Assembly: GCA_943361925.1 (NCBI GenBank)
Contig: CALRIT020000004.1
Span: forward strand, 215,483 to 279,482
Direction: 5' to 3'
Source of the DNA: CAISCU01 sp943361925
GTDB taxonomy: Bacteria; Bacteroidota; Bacteroidia; UKL13-3
Length of the DNA stretch: 64,000 nucleotides
This document shows positions 32,693 to 42,076 of this stretch, piece by piece. Below the pieces are notes generated by a model, which saw only the letters and a list, made by a program, of their open reading frames with translations, made no database searches and was not told the DNA's origin. The first letter of the stretch is position 1; every line of letters starts with the position of its first letter. Made by a program: the position numbers and the translations under genes.

Positions 32693-35600
32693 TTAATTAT
32701 TCAACTTTAGTAATTTTTCTCTGTAAACACTAATTCCATTTTGCTCAATTTCTACTAAGTAAACACCAGTTTTTAAACTTTCCATTTCTATAATCTCAAA
32801 TTGTTCATTGATTGAATTTGTTTTCAATGATTTTTGAAACAATCTTTCTCCATTTAAGCTATAAACGTTCACAATTAACTCACTGCCCATCTCAGCTTGA
32901 TTAACCCAAATTAAAGGATGAGATGTAAAAGGATTACTCATCAATACTTCCAAATCCTGAGTTAATTCCGAATTCTCTAATTTTACAATTTTACTGTATG
33001 ATTCAAGACCATCATAGTCAACCTGCTTAATACGATAATAACCAATATCTGAACCAAAATTTGTCTCATCTTTAAATGAATACAGTTGTTTTTGATTTGG
33101 ATATTTACCTGCTCCTACTCTACCTAAATCTTTAAAATCAATTCCATTTGATGAAGCTTGAATCATGAAATAATCATTATTAATTTCTGATGCAGTTTCC
33201 CATGAAATATCATTATATCCAAATTCAGTTTTTATTGCTTTTACACTTAACCATTTTACAGGAAGAGCGTTAACTGATGTTTGACTACCAATTGAATAAT
33301 CATTAAAACCATTAATGAATCCTGTAAATAGTGAATTAGTTGAATAACTTGAAGTAATCGCATTCCATGAACCATTATAATCTGATCTTCTAATGACATA
33401 TAAACTGTCGGTAGACGTGATTCCAGGTATATTACTCGTATTGATTGTTACATTAAATTCTATCGCATTTGGAGAAACGGCTGTTCCTACTCCCGAATAA
33501 GTAATGGCATACCAATTCGACTTACTTACATTATTCGGGGTAAAAATACTTAAGTTATTTGTTAATGCAGATGTATTGGTAGCAAATACCGGTGATGCAG
33601 ATGAAAAAGGTTCTGTATTATACCTACTTATTGTTAACTCTCCTGAAGAACTTCCCAATGCATTAAAATACATTGATAAATCACCTAATGTAACAGTGCC
33701 CGTTGTGCTTAATGTTTGACTTAAAAAATTACTTGGATTACTTACTGAAACATTAGCAATATAAACTCCATTGCCTGCTGCGGCAACATCTCTGAATCCA
33801 ATTAAAACATATGGATTTCCTGCATAAGCACTTAAGTTAACACACTCATATCTCCAGTCACTTCCATAAACCGGTGTATAAGAAAAACTGGTTGCAGTAT
33901 CAGTTCCTAATGATGGTGTAGATAACTGACCGGATTTAGTACTCAATGGAGTAAATGATAAACCACCATCAGTACTTATCATCACTTGTAAAGTATCATC
34001 AGTTCCTACAAAAGTATTTGGTGCATGAGCTACATGATAATGTAAAACAGGATTTGTTGTATTGGCTAAACTAATTGGAGGTGAAATAATTAATGCATCT
34101 CTGTTAAACGTCACAATATTATCCGCATACAAAACAGTTGTTGAACTAACACCATTTGGTTGAACTGCAGTTTTCTGTTTCCATAATGCAGGCACATTTC
34201 TTAAGCTGGTCCAGTTGTTTAAAATATTGGTTGAAATTCTATATGGTAAAACATTTGAAGGACTGACAGTAAATTGAAAACTTAATGTATCATTTCCTTT
34301 TAATCCATCTCCCGGAAATGAAGTATAAATCTTAATGGAATTAGTGCCTGATGTTGTAAAAGAAATGGCTTGTAATCCACTAAAAAGAACTGAGGTTGTA
34401 TCACCCGGATTGATTCCAACACTTGTAGAACCGGGTCCAACAGCTGCACCACCATTAATTGAATACCAAACCTGAATTCCAGAAGTGCGAGCCTGTGTTC
34501 CAAAATTTTTAACAACTGCTCTTAATGGAATACTTACATTCAAAGGGAAAATAGTTCCTTGGCGAGGACCACTTAATGAAACACCCACATCAATGGGAGG
34601 AAGCGGTTCAACTGTGCATTCCATCATTAATCGGGTAGTACTCCAAACCACAGGATTAGAATAGGTATTTCCAACCTGCATATTAGTTACACCACCAGGG
34701 GTTGTTTGCGTCATAAAATAAAACACTGCATCAGGTCGAATTGGTACTTCAGTTTGAGAAGTTCCAAGGAAATAATTTAAGCTATTTACAGTATTACCAC
34801 CTGCAATACCAACAATTACCGATTGATTACTTACAGTTGCAGGAACAATCATATTAAAAACAAGTGTTGTTCCTAAATCAGATGTTTGAACAATATAAGC
34901 AGGTGAACGAGCTAAAATAACACCTAATGAATCCATAACAATACCACAAACAGTATCATTAACAGCATCTGAATTTGCTGCTAAAGGTGACCTAACCTGA
35001 GTTACAAGTCCAGCTCCAGCAACAAAATATTTAGCACCCCAAAAATGAGCTATTGTAGTTCCGTTTCCACCACTTGAGGGAATTAATGTATCTGTATAAC
35101 CATGTCGGTTATTTGAAACTGAATAACTGTAAGTCCTAACATTGTTTGCATTGTTATCATCATTTGGAACTGAGACTGTAATTAAATTCGCACCAGTATT
35201 TGTTGGCATGTGAGGAGGAAAAGCAATGTTTGCAGAGCCATTAACAGGTATACTTGCAATTGTTGCTGTAGTTGAATAGGTATTGGCTCCTGTAATATCT
35301 AAACTTACAACCACATTACTCAAGGCATTGATTCCTGTATTTAAAATATTGGCTCTAATACTATCTGGTCTATAAAATGGCAATGCCACTCTTCCTTGCG
35401 CATAAACAGCTCTTACAGCTGCATCATTCAATGTTAAAGGAGTAAATGTGTAAATCCTACCAATGCCTGGTGCAGGTCCAGCAGGTGTGCTGGTTGGATT
35501 GCGATAATTAACAGCATTATTCAAATAAAAGCCAACGTTCGCAACTGCTCCTGACCAAGCAACAGTTGAACCTTTAACCAAATGTAAATTTTGATTGGCT

Positions 35601-36262
35601 AATGTCATTGAATTACCTACAATACCTACGGCTGAAAATCTTGCTGCTGCTAAACTTACAGTGCTGGTCCATTTTCCATAAACATATTGAATAACATTGG
35701 TTGATTCATACAATTTTATTTGAAAATTGATAGTATCCCATAATCCACCAACAGTTGCCTGTAGTTTATCTTTAACATTTTTCCATTGAATAGTACAAAC
35801 CTGAGTACCAGGACTACCTGAAATATCATACCTGAATTCTGCAGCATTCGTACCTGCAAATAAATCCTGTCCAAATGCAAACAACATACTTGTGTCTTTT
35901 GCTAATGGAGTTGGAGATGTAGTTGCTGTAAATGGTCCATTTGGTGGTGGCTGAACATGACCTGTAAACAAGAAATGTCGTGAAGGAGTATCAACACCTA
36001 ATTTAATAAATCCATTGGTACTAAATACAAATGAATCGTAAGAATACCCATTGAAGTTAAAAGTAAATCCAATTGGTAAAGCAGAAGAAAAAGCATCATC
36101 AGTATTACTTACACTAATGATGGTTCCATTTGAACCCAGGTCGTTATAGGTTCCTAAAGAAGTAGTGAAACCACCGGGTTGATAATTTAATTGAGCCTTG
36201 AGCTCAATCCCGGCAAAAAACAGCATCGAAAAAAGACAAAACAGAGTAAATGTTTTTTTCAT
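32693..36262 (-). CDS. Large T9SS-secreted protein (type A sorting domain)
   Basis: A 1189-residue secreted protein. Signal peptide (1-23), an N-terminal beta-sandwich with LGSNGTIISVSNTDDAF and FVFSTNGFIKLG, two CARDB-like segments (AVYAQGRVALPFYRPDSIRA near 285 and IDVGVSLSGPRQGTIFPLNV near 555), and a jelly-roll-like region (about 690-860). The last 75 residues (VYSLNGERLFQKSL...TGVYLVEIEQNG...REKLLKL) are a typical type A T9SS sorting domain, which is removed on export and exchanged for a lipopolysaccharide anchor. No enzymatic domain was recognised; adhesion or binding is likely. Its start faces the aldehyde dehydrogenase stop 200 bases away. Confidence 0.88.
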   Translation of the reverse strand: MKKTFTLFCLFSMLFFAGIELKAQLNYQPGGFTTSLGTYNDLGSNGTIISVSNTDDAFSSALPIGFTFNFNGYSYDSFVFSTNGFIKLGVDTPSRHFLFTGHVQPPPNGPFTATTSPTPLAKDTSMLFAFGQDLFAGTNAAEFRYDISGSPGTQVCTIQWKNVKDKLQATVGGLWDTINFQIKLYESTNVIQYVYGKWTSTVSLAAARFSAVGIVGNSMTLANQNLHLVKGSTVAWSGAVANVGFYLNNAVNYRNPTSTPAGPAPGIGRIYTFTPLTLNDAAVRAVYAQGRVALPFYRPDSIRANILNTGINALSNVVVSLDITGANTYSTTATIASIPVNGSANIAFPPHMPTNTGANLITVSVPNDDNNANNVRTYSYSVSNNRHGYTDTLIPSSGGNGTTIAHFWGAKYFVAGAGLVTQVRSPLAANSDAVNDTVCGIVMDSLGVILARSPAYIVQTSDLGTTLVFNMIVPATVSNQSVIVGIAGGNTVNSLNYFLGTSQTEVPIRPDAVFYFMTQTTPGGVTNMQVGNTYSNPVVWSTTRLMMECTVEPLPPIDVGVSLSGPRQGTIFPLNVSIPLRAVVKNFGTQARTSGIQVWYSINGGAAVGPGSTSVGINPGDTTSVLFSGLQAISFTTSGTNSIKIYTSFPGDGLKGNDTLSFQFTVSPSNVLPYRISTNILNNWTSLRNVPALWKQKTAVQPNGVSSTTVLYADNIVTFNRDALIISPPISLANTTNPVLHYHVAHAPNTFVGTDDTLQVMISTDGGLSFTPLSTKSGQLSTPSLGTDTATSFSYTPVYGSDWRYECVNLSAYAGNPYVLIGFRDVAAAGNGVYIANVSVSNPSNFLSQTLSTTGTVTLGDLSMYFNALGSSSGELTISRYNTEPFSSASPVFATNTSALTNNLSIFTPNNVSKSNWYAITYSGVGTAVSPNAIEFNVTINTSNIPGITSTDSLYVIRRSDYNGSWNAITSSYSTNSLFTGFINGFNDYSIGSQTSVNALPVKWLSVKAIKTEFGYNDISWETASEINNDYFMIQASSNGIDFKDLGRVGAGKYPNQKQLYSFKDETNFGSDIGYYRIKQVDYDGLESYSKIVKLENSELTQDLEVLMSNPFTSHPLIWVNQAEMGSELIVNVYSLNGERLFQKSLKTNSINEQFEIIEMESLKTGVYLVEIEQNGISVYREKLLKLNN

Positions 36263-36464
36263 AAATAATTGTTTAGGGGGTTAATAGAAGGTGAACTTTG
36301 ATGATATTGAATACATCATTGCTCAATCGATATTAAACAATTATATTGAAAAAAGAAAGTTAAATATTTAATAATCAAATGATAATACTCCTAATTCAAT
36401 AAGTTTTCTATCATAAAATTCCTTAAAACCCAATACATTTAATGGTTTATGGAAACTAAAAAAA

Positions 36465-37850
36465 TTACCTAAACAACAACTTAGCTAATTTCATTTTAAT
36501 CGCTGTATAAACAGGATACCTTAATGGCGGATCAATTAAATTACTAGTTTTTAATATTGATTTTTGATGAGTAAAAACATCAAAACTATAATGGCCATGA
36601 TAATTCCCAATTCCACTTGAACTTATTCCTCCAAAAGGTAAATGTGGATTTGCAAGATGAACCAAAGCATTGTTAATACAACCACCTCCAAATTGAATTC
36701 TTTCTAATAAGTACTTTTCAAAAGATGAATGATTAGTAAAGATATAACAAGATAATGGATAAGGATTCTTTGATACAATTTCAATTACTTCTTCTTTGGT
36801 TTGATATGTTAATACAGGAAAAATAGGACCAAAAATTTCCTCAAGTAATAAAGCATGATTTGATGGAATTTCATCAACAATTGTTGGCTCAATACAAAGA
36901 TTTTCTTCATTGAATTTACCACCATATACAATTTGAACATCCTTTAAATAGGATAATAATTTATTGAAGCGATTTTGATTAACGATATGAGTATAATCAC
37001 TTGAATTTAATGGATTATCTCCATAAAACTCCTTGATATAACTAATCATTTCATCTATCAGTTTTGCCTTTTTTGTATGATGAACAAGCACGTAATCGGG
37101 CGAAACACAGGTTTGACCTGCATTAAAAAATTTAGCCCAAACCAATTGTTTTGCTGCCAAAGAAATATTTGCATCTTCAGCAACAATAGCAGGACTTTTA
37201 CCACCCAATTCCAACACAACAGGACTTAATTGTTTTGCCGCCAAACGCATGATTTCCTTACCAACAGAAGTACTTCCGGTAAAGAATATTAAATTAAAAT
37301 GATGGTTTTCTATAAGCAGTGGACCAACAATATGTCCATCACCCAAAACAACTGAAATATAAGCTTCATCAAAATTCTCTTTGATTAATTTGGAAATTAA
37401 GTTTGTTGTATGCACAGTAAATTCTGAAGGTTTTACTAAAGCACAATTACCTCCTGCAATGGCACCAATTAGAGGAGCAAAAATTAATTGAAATGGATAA
37501 TTCCAAGGACCAATAATAAGAGTTAAACCCAGAGGATCTTTATAAATATAAGATGATGACAATTGCAAAGCCATAGGAGTAGCAACCGACTTCGGCTTCA
37601 TCCATGATTTTAAATTAGAAAGAGTGAGGTTAATCTCTTCATAAACAAAACCAATTTCGGATAAAAAGGCTTCGAAGGCAGGTTTATGCATGTCAATGGC
37701 CAAAGCATCTAAAATTGCTTGTTCATTTTGTTTGATGATTTGTTTCAATAATACTAGTTGCTTCCTTCTAAACTCATAAGAACGAGTAGCACCCGAATTG
37801 AAATAATCCTTTTGTTTGTTGTATAAGTCTTGTATTTCAGCAGCATTCAT
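36465..37850 (-). CDS. Aldehyde dehydrogenase family protein
   Basis: A 461-residue NAD(P)-dependent aldehyde dehydrogenase of the shorter, class-3-like type (fatty-aldehyde/coniferyl aldehyde dehydrogenase group). IIGPWNYPF (112-120) supplies the catalytic Asn116, FTGSTSVGKEIM (190-201) the nucleotide-binding loop, VVLELGGKSP the general base Glu214, and NAGQTCVSPDY the nucleophile Cys248. A C-terminal basic stretch after about residue 440 (RYPVYTAIKMKLAKLLF) may act as a membrane-associating tail. A possible 32-codon membrane peptide gene lies 37 bases upstream on the same strand. Confidence 0.93.
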   Translation of the reverse strand: MNAAEIQDLYNKQKDYFNSGATRSYEFRRKQLVLLKQIIKQNEQAILDALAIDMHKPAFEAFLSEIGFVYEEINLTLSNLKSWMKPKSVATPMALQLSSSYIYKDPLGLTLIIGPWNYPFQLIFAPLIGAIAGGNCALVKPSEFTVHTTNLISKLIKENFDEAYISVVLGDGHIVGPLLIENHHFNLIFFTGSTSVGKEIMRLAAKQLSPVVLELGGKSPAIVAEDANISLAAKQLVWAKFFNAGQTCVSPDYVLVHHTKKAKLIDEMISYIKEFYGDNPLNSSDYTHIVNQNRFNKLLSYLKDVQIVYGGKFNEENLCIEPTIVDEIPSNHALLLEEIFGPIFPVLTYQTKEEVIEIVSKNPYPLSCYIFTNHSSFEKYLLERIQFGGGCINNALVHLANPHLPFGGISSSGIGNYHGHYSFDVFTHQKSILKTSNLIDPPLRYPVYTAIKMKLAKLLFR

Positions 37851-37887
37851 GAGGTAATATTAATTGCTTTATCTCATGAAAACAATA

Positions 37888-37986
37888 TTATTCTTTTTGT
37901 TTTTTCTGAAATTCCAATTTATAAATAAGCCAACCAAAACCAATCACCAAATGAAGTAAAACAATACTGATAAAAATAGTTTCCAT
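37888..37986 (-). CDS. Possible 32-residue single-pass membrane peptide
   Basis: From the ATG at 37986 the minus strand encodes a 32-residue peptide: a hydrophobic helix (METIFISIVLLHLVIGFGWL and four more residues) followed by a strongly charged tail LEFQKKQKE. This is the make-up of a small membrane protein, positive-inside at the C-terminus. It lies 37 bases upstream of the aldehyde dehydrogenase gene on the same strand. The frame is too short for composition statistics; the case rests on the membrane-segment-plus-tail design. Confidence 0.45.
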   Translation of the reverse strand: METIFISIVLLHLVIGFGWLIYKLEFQKKQKE

Positions 37987-38161
37987 GCTTACAAAGTTAA
38001 GAAAGCACAGAAATGTAATTGATGATATGAAACATGGATAAAGGGAACAAATGTTCCGGGGGAAATGAAGAAGTCAATAAAGCCAAAACTAATCTAAATT
38101 GACTTTTAAGGTTTGTTTTATAATAGCAACAAGTATAAATAAAACTTGAAAATCAACAAGT

Positions 38162-38602
38162 TCACTTTACAATTGAGATATCATTACTTTTGTTCAATTG
38201 TCCATTTAATTTATAAGAATCCAAAACATTATATTTATCGTTAGGACAATTACACTCTTCTTTACGTACTTCAAAATCCGACAACAAATAAACAGTTGAA
38301 GTAGCGAAAAGTGTAATTTTATACGTGTGATTTCGATTCAACTTTTCAGGCATAAAAATAAACAATTCCTTCTCTGAGGGTCCTTTTGCTTTAGCTTGTG
38401 TAAATATGCTATCTATTCGGTTTGAAAAATTTGAACCATCAGCATAAATTTCAATAGATATACTATCAACTTCACTCGATTCAAAGTTGATAAGCTGAAT
38501 TTCGTTCAAATTATCAAACCCTATGCAATACTTCTTGGTGCAACAAGATTGGAATATTAAACAAAATAAAATTGGAAGAATATAGCAGAATAATCTATTC
38601 AT
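38162..38602 (-). CDS. Small lipoprotein of unknown function
   Basis: A 146-residue exported lipoprotein: signal sequence with lipobox LIFQSC (Cys20) followed directly by CTKKYC, so three cysteines lie within seven residues. The mature part has strands such as IQLINFESSEVDSISIEIYA and a CNCPND motif near residue 118. Unrelated to any family I know; cysteines may pair between the two ends. Probably sits on the outer membrane. Confidence 0.65.
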   Translation of the reverse strand: MNRLFCYILPILFCLIFQSCCTKKYCIGFDNLNEIQLINFESSEVDSISIEIYADGSNFSNRIDSIFTQAKAKGPSEKELFIFMPEKLNRNHTYKITLFATSTVYLLSDFEVRKEECNCPNDKYNVLDSYKLNGQLNKSNDISIVK

Positions 38603-38688
38603 GGATGATTGACATAAGTTTATTTTGAACTAATGAGGAGAGAAGTAGAAATTGAATAAACTTATAATTAGACAAACAAAAATTTTGC

Positions 38689-38841
38689 TTATTCCGGTTT
38701 AATTCTGACGATTTTATTGTCACGTATGACAACCAAATCACTCTTTTTTAACCTTTTAAATTCAATCAATTTTTCTTGAACTTTCTCAAGACCTTTTAGA
38801 ATTTTATTTTTCTCTTCTAAATGTTTTTCAGTTGTTGTCAT
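38689..38841 (-). CDS. 50-residue coiled-coil protein, candidate partner of the zeta-toxin-like kinase
   Basis: ATG at 38841, stop at 38689. The protein begins MTTTEKHLEEKNKILKGLEK, continues as a Lys/Glu-rich amphipathic helix with heptad spacing up to about residue 32, and ends in a short basic strand pair (SDLVVIRDNKIVRIKPE). Its first 14 bases overlap the end of the zeta-like gene, so it is translated with it. The size, charge and overlap are those of a type II antitoxin or of a regulatory subunit; the order (toxin first) is the reverse of the commonest arrangement. No family assignment is possible from the sequence alone. Confidence 0.6.
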   Translation of the reverse strand: MTTTEKHLEEKNKILKGLEKVQEKLIEFKRLKKSDLVVIRDNKIVRIKPE

Positions 38842-39412
38842 AGTAATTTTTTAAAAGATTAAATTTTTCAATGTTTACAATATTAACCGTGGAACCGAAT
38901 TGTTTATCCGCTAATAATTCGTGTTTAGCTTCGGAATTGTCAAAAATAAACGCTCCATCAACTATTGGAAGATATATATCAAATAAATTTTTAATCCCAT
39001 TAACAAATCTTCTTTCAATAACATCAGGTTCTATATTATGTCCACCTTCAGAAACTCTTGTTTTCACTCTTTCTTTGGCCAATTCGATGGATTGAAGCCA
39101 AAAAAACAATAATATTACTCTATAACCCTTTTCTTTTGCTTCAATAACTTTACTTTTATAGCTTTTGGTTGCTAGAGTTGTTTCAAAAGCAAAATTTTCA
39201 TTTTCCAAAAGTAATTCATTAATTCTGTTCAGCATAATTCGTCCGGCTTCAAAAGATACTTTTTCTGGTTGAAAAGGAGAAAGACCTTTCGCTATTTCAT
39301 CAGCATTAACAAACTCTTTACAATTCAATATTTCTGGCAAAATTGTAAATGAAGCAGTAGTTTTTCCTGCACCATTACATCCTGCAATTATGTAAAGTAT
39401 TTTATCAGACAT
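38828..39412 (-). CDS. Zeta-toxin-like P-loop kinase
   Basis: A 194-residue single-domain P-loop protein of the zeta-toxin/UDP-GlcNAc-kinase-like group. Walker A is AGCNGAGKTT (10-19); FVNADEIAKGLSPF has the acidic residue expected in the substrate pocket; FAFETTLATKSY and the later RVKTRVSEGGHNIEPDVIERRF basic/His helix fit the lid. Chromosomal relatives in Bacteroidota are common and their substrate is rarely known. The stop lies within the overlapping 50-codon gene. Upstream, 390 bases are empty. Confidence 0.85.
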   Translation of the reverse strand: MSDKILYIIAGCNGAGKTTASFTILPEILNCKEFVNADEIAKGLSPFQPEKVSFEAGRIMLNRINELLLENENFAFETTLATKSYKSKVIEAKEKGYRVILLFFWLQSIELAKERVKTRVSEGGHNIEPDVIERRFVNGIKNLFDIYLPIVDGAFIFDNSEAKHELLADKQFGSTVNIVNIEKFNLLKNYYDNN

Positions 39413-39803
39413 TTATTCAAAAATAAACAAATTTTGACTGAATAGGTCCGTTTTTAAAGTATAAAAAAAACAAAGAACTATTTAAACTGGAAATTTAAAA
39501 TTGCTTTTCAGTTAATTTAGAAATCTAAGTTAACAAACAATTCATATTGTTTGCATCCAATTTCTAATTATTTAAAATTAAAAAAATTATTAAGTCTTGG
39601 TTTTCAAGAGCACATTCGGTAGAGCTAAAATGCTTAATTGTATTTTTATAAAAGGCAAAAGGACATATAGGACCATAAGGACTTCAAATCCTAATAGTAA
39701 TTTACCATAACTTATGAAAGTAATTAGAACTAATCACTTTTGAATAAATTATCATTTCTCAATCTTGTTTAATTCTATATAATAAACAAATAAGAAAAAA
39801 TAT
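39413..39803. other. Gene-free stretch
   Basis: About 390 very AT-rich bases. The only pattern found is the 9-bp-period GGAC repeat at 39659-39685. Confidence 0.5.
39659..39685. repeat. 9-bp-period GGAC repeat, copy 2
   Basis: AGGACATAT AGGACCATA AGGACTTC, in the same three-unit arrangement as 8471-8498 (20 or so of 27 positions agree). Intergenic. Confidence 0.5.
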
Positions 39804-40304
39804 CTATTTAAAAGGCATATTTTCATATAATCTATGAACTCCTGCGGCTTCTTTCAGTTCCTTAACCAAGTGATCATCATATTCAAAATTATAAACCAAC
39901 CATTTGTCTTTAGGTTTATAAAAAGTAAAAGTAAACCTAAGTGGTTGTCTATCGTAAACCACCATATAGGAGCATAAAACTAAAGGCCCCACCGACTTTT
40001 TGGTTATGAAGGCGGAGAACTGATAATTACCTAATTGTTTAACTAAAGTATTTAAATTATTCGCCGTTAAATTTATCTTTTCTTGGGTTCCAAGCCATGG
40101 ATTTGTTTTAAATAGATATTCAATCGCCGGTTTAATATTACCTGATGAGAATTTCTCGAAAAATTCATTTACTATTTCATCATATGATGTGTCAGTAGTA
40201 TAAATTTTCATTTCGTGTTTTGACAATACTTTACTTTGAGAATATCCAGCAAAAGTTGTTAATGAAAAGAAGAAGATAAGTAGTTTAGATATTTGATTTT
40301 TCAT
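39804..40304 (-). CDS. Exported protein of unknown function
   Basis: About 166 residues from the ATG at 40304, where a signal peptide begins (MKNQISKLLIFFFSLTTFAG, cleavage near YSQ); an upstream in-frame ATG at 40334 adds ten polar residues ahead of it and is unlikely. The mature protein has a helix SYDEIVNEFFEKFSSGNIKP and then strands with VVYDRQPLRFTFTFYKPKDK, consistent with an NTF2-like or DUF3887-like small periplasmic fold. No function can be given. Same strand as its downstream neighbours but with separate spacing. Confidence 0.6.
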   Translation of the reverse strand: MKNQISKLLIFFFSLTTFAGYSQSKVLSKHEMKIYTTDTSYDEIVNEFFEKFSSGNIKPAIEYLFKTNPWLGTQEKINLTANNLNTLVKQLGNYQFSAFITKKSVGPLVLCSYMVVYDRQPLRFTFTFYKPKDKWLVYNFEYDDHLVKELKEAAGVHRLYENMPFK

Positions 40305-40442
40305 ATGATTTTCATGCAATTTATTTTTTTCCAAATTTTAAAACAAAGTCTTTACCAAATTTCATAAAACTTGAAAACAAGCATACAGCTGAATTCTAGC
40401 TTTATTGAAATAGTTTGTAAAATTTTAACTCTGTTTCAAAAG

Positions 40443-41336
40443 CTATTCAATCAATTGAATAAATTTTTCGATTGTCTTTTTTAATTCTGTAGGATTATCA
40501 CATTCAATCATAAACTTATTAAATTGCTCCATTACTTCATCCATTTCTTTGCTTTTGTTTCTATGTTTGAGTGAATACAAATAACTACCAATATAGATAC
40601 AATCTGAGTTGTCCAGGCTTTTAAGTTTTTGTAATATAAAATTATCTATTTCTTCTTCATTTCCTTTATAAACCAAATCAACAAGTTCAAAATCAACATA
40701 GCCATTTAAATTTAGTAGAACACTCTTGAGTCTTTCTTTTTGATTTGCATTTATCTCAAATTCAAGTTTGTTACTATTAACATTTTTAGAATCAAGCTTT
40801 CGAGTTAGTTCATAAATGCCTTCCCATCTTGTTATTGGATTTTCTGTGCATTTCACAAGCCATTCAATGGTTTCAAGGTTTTGTTTTTCTTTATTGGGAA
40901 TTTTAAGTATTTGTTGGATTTCAAAAATTCGCTGTTTGTATATTTTTAACTCTTCTTTATTTAATGTTTTTGCTCCGTAACTTAAGGCATGGGTAAAAAA
41001 ATTTCCTCTTTTTTTATCCCAATCTAAAAATGCAATAACAAAAGTACTATCATAGTATCTATCTGGATAAGGACAACTAATATTTGGATTGAATTCAATT
41101 TCTATTGTATCTTTTTTTATTTCACCTTTTAAGTTTTCCAAAACCGCAATTTTTGCTATCCTATTAGTCCACTCGCCTTCTAGTATTTTCTTTTCAGTTG
41201 TTTTTAAAACATAACCAACAATGATGTATTCGCTTTCAATTACTAATTTTCTCAAGGGTCGTGGCTCAATTAAAGCGGCCATTAGGTCACTTGTTGTACC
41301 AAGTATCAAAAGAAGAAATAGCACATATAATTTCAT
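40443..41336 (-). CDS. Exported protein of unknown function
   Basis: A 297-residue protein with a signal peptide (MKLYVLFLLLILGTTSDLMA). Residues 25-120 form a beta-rich domain with ESEYIIVGYVLKT, VLENLKGEIKKDTIEIEF, a CPYPDRY turn and STFVIAFLDWD, resembling netrin/TIMP-like secreted modules in strand pattern only. The C-terminal half is helical (HEAT-like hairpins of Lys/Glu/Leu). No catalytic motif is seen and only two cysteines plus one near the end are present. Probably periplasmic. Confidence 0.55.
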   Translation of the reverse strand: MKLYVLFLLLILGTTSDLMAALIEPRPLRKLVIESEYIIVGYVLKTTEKKILEGEWTNRIAKIAVLENLKGEIKKDTIEIEFNPNISCPYPDRYYDSTFVIAFLDWDKKRGNFFTHALSYGAKTLNKEELKIYKQRIFEIQQILKIPNKEKQNLETIEWLVKCTENPITRWEGIYELTRKLDSKNVNSNKLEFEINANQKERLKSVLLNLNGYVDFELVDLVYKGNEEEIDNFILQKLKSLDNSDCIYIGSYLYSLKHRNKSKEMDEVMEQFNKFMIECDNPTELKKTIEKFIQLIE

Positions 41337-41394
41337 TTTTTTCTAATTCGGTCTTTAAATAAAAATCATATTTAATTAATCATTTAGTTTCATC

Positions 41395-41838
41395 TTAAAA
41401 ATCTAATTGGGCAATGAATTGAATTACCTTTTCCAAAAAAAACCTTCTTGATTTAATTAAATTTATACTCAAAAAAAACAAAGCAATTGAGAAATATAAT
41501 ACCAGTAACATAAAAACATCAAAATGTAAAAACAAAGCAATAATAAGAATCACAGAAAAAACAAAGAACATATAATATAAAAAAGGTTTAAACACAATTT
41601 TGATTTTTAGTTGATTTTCATAGATATCTAAAATCGCAATAAAATATGTGGATGAGAATTTATTTGTAAAGTTAAATTCAGAGTTATAATAAAGAATAAA
41701 ACTTTTATCCTCGATATCAACTATAAGTTCTTCAGATTTACTTTCAAATAAATTCCATTCTAAATTAGTTTTTAACAAAATATCATGAAGCTTACTTTTT
41801 AAAATCGTTCCATTATTAATCTCAATAGTTGTAGTCAT
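41395..41838 (-). CDS. Membrane protein of unknown function
   Basis: About 147 residues from the ATG at 41838; the frame continues to a TTG at 41856, which is less likely. A soluble N-terminal part of 80 residues (LYYNSEFNFTNKFSSTYFIA) is followed by two adjacent membrane helices (about 90-135, FFVFSVILIIALFLHFDVFM and LVLYFSIALFFLSINLI) and a short basic end. The shape, a soluble domain in front of a membrane hairpin, is common among uncharacterised Bacteroidota proteins. Confidence 0.55.
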   Translation of the reverse strand: MTTTIEINNGTILKSKLHDILLKTNLEWNLFESKSEELIVDIEDKSFILYYNSEFNFTNKFSSTYFIAILDIYENQLKIKIVFKPFLYYMFFVFSVILIIALFLHFDVFMLLVLYFSIALFFLSINLIKSRRFFLEKVIQFIAQLDF

Positions 41839-42020
41839 TTTTTTTATTCTAAACAAATTTTCAATTATGATTTTATTCCAAAGCCTAGTGTCAGTTATCA
41901 GACAAATTCAGTAAAAAATTAAACTTACATCAGTAAAGAAAATAAAACTGATGCAATTCTTAGTAAAAAATATTAGGTAATACTAATTATAAAATGCTCA
42001 ATTAATCATTCAACTTAACG

Positions 42021-42057
42021 AAAAAAGCTTCAGTTGTATTTCAACCAAAGCTTTTTT
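42021..42057 (-). terminator. Terminator after the serine-hydrolase locus
   Basis: AAAAAAGCTT pairs with AAGCTTTTTT, with an inner GTTG/CAAC pairing; it lies 20 bases behind the stop at 42077. Confidence 0.8.
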
Positions 42058-42076
42058 ATAATGTAAATATAATTTA

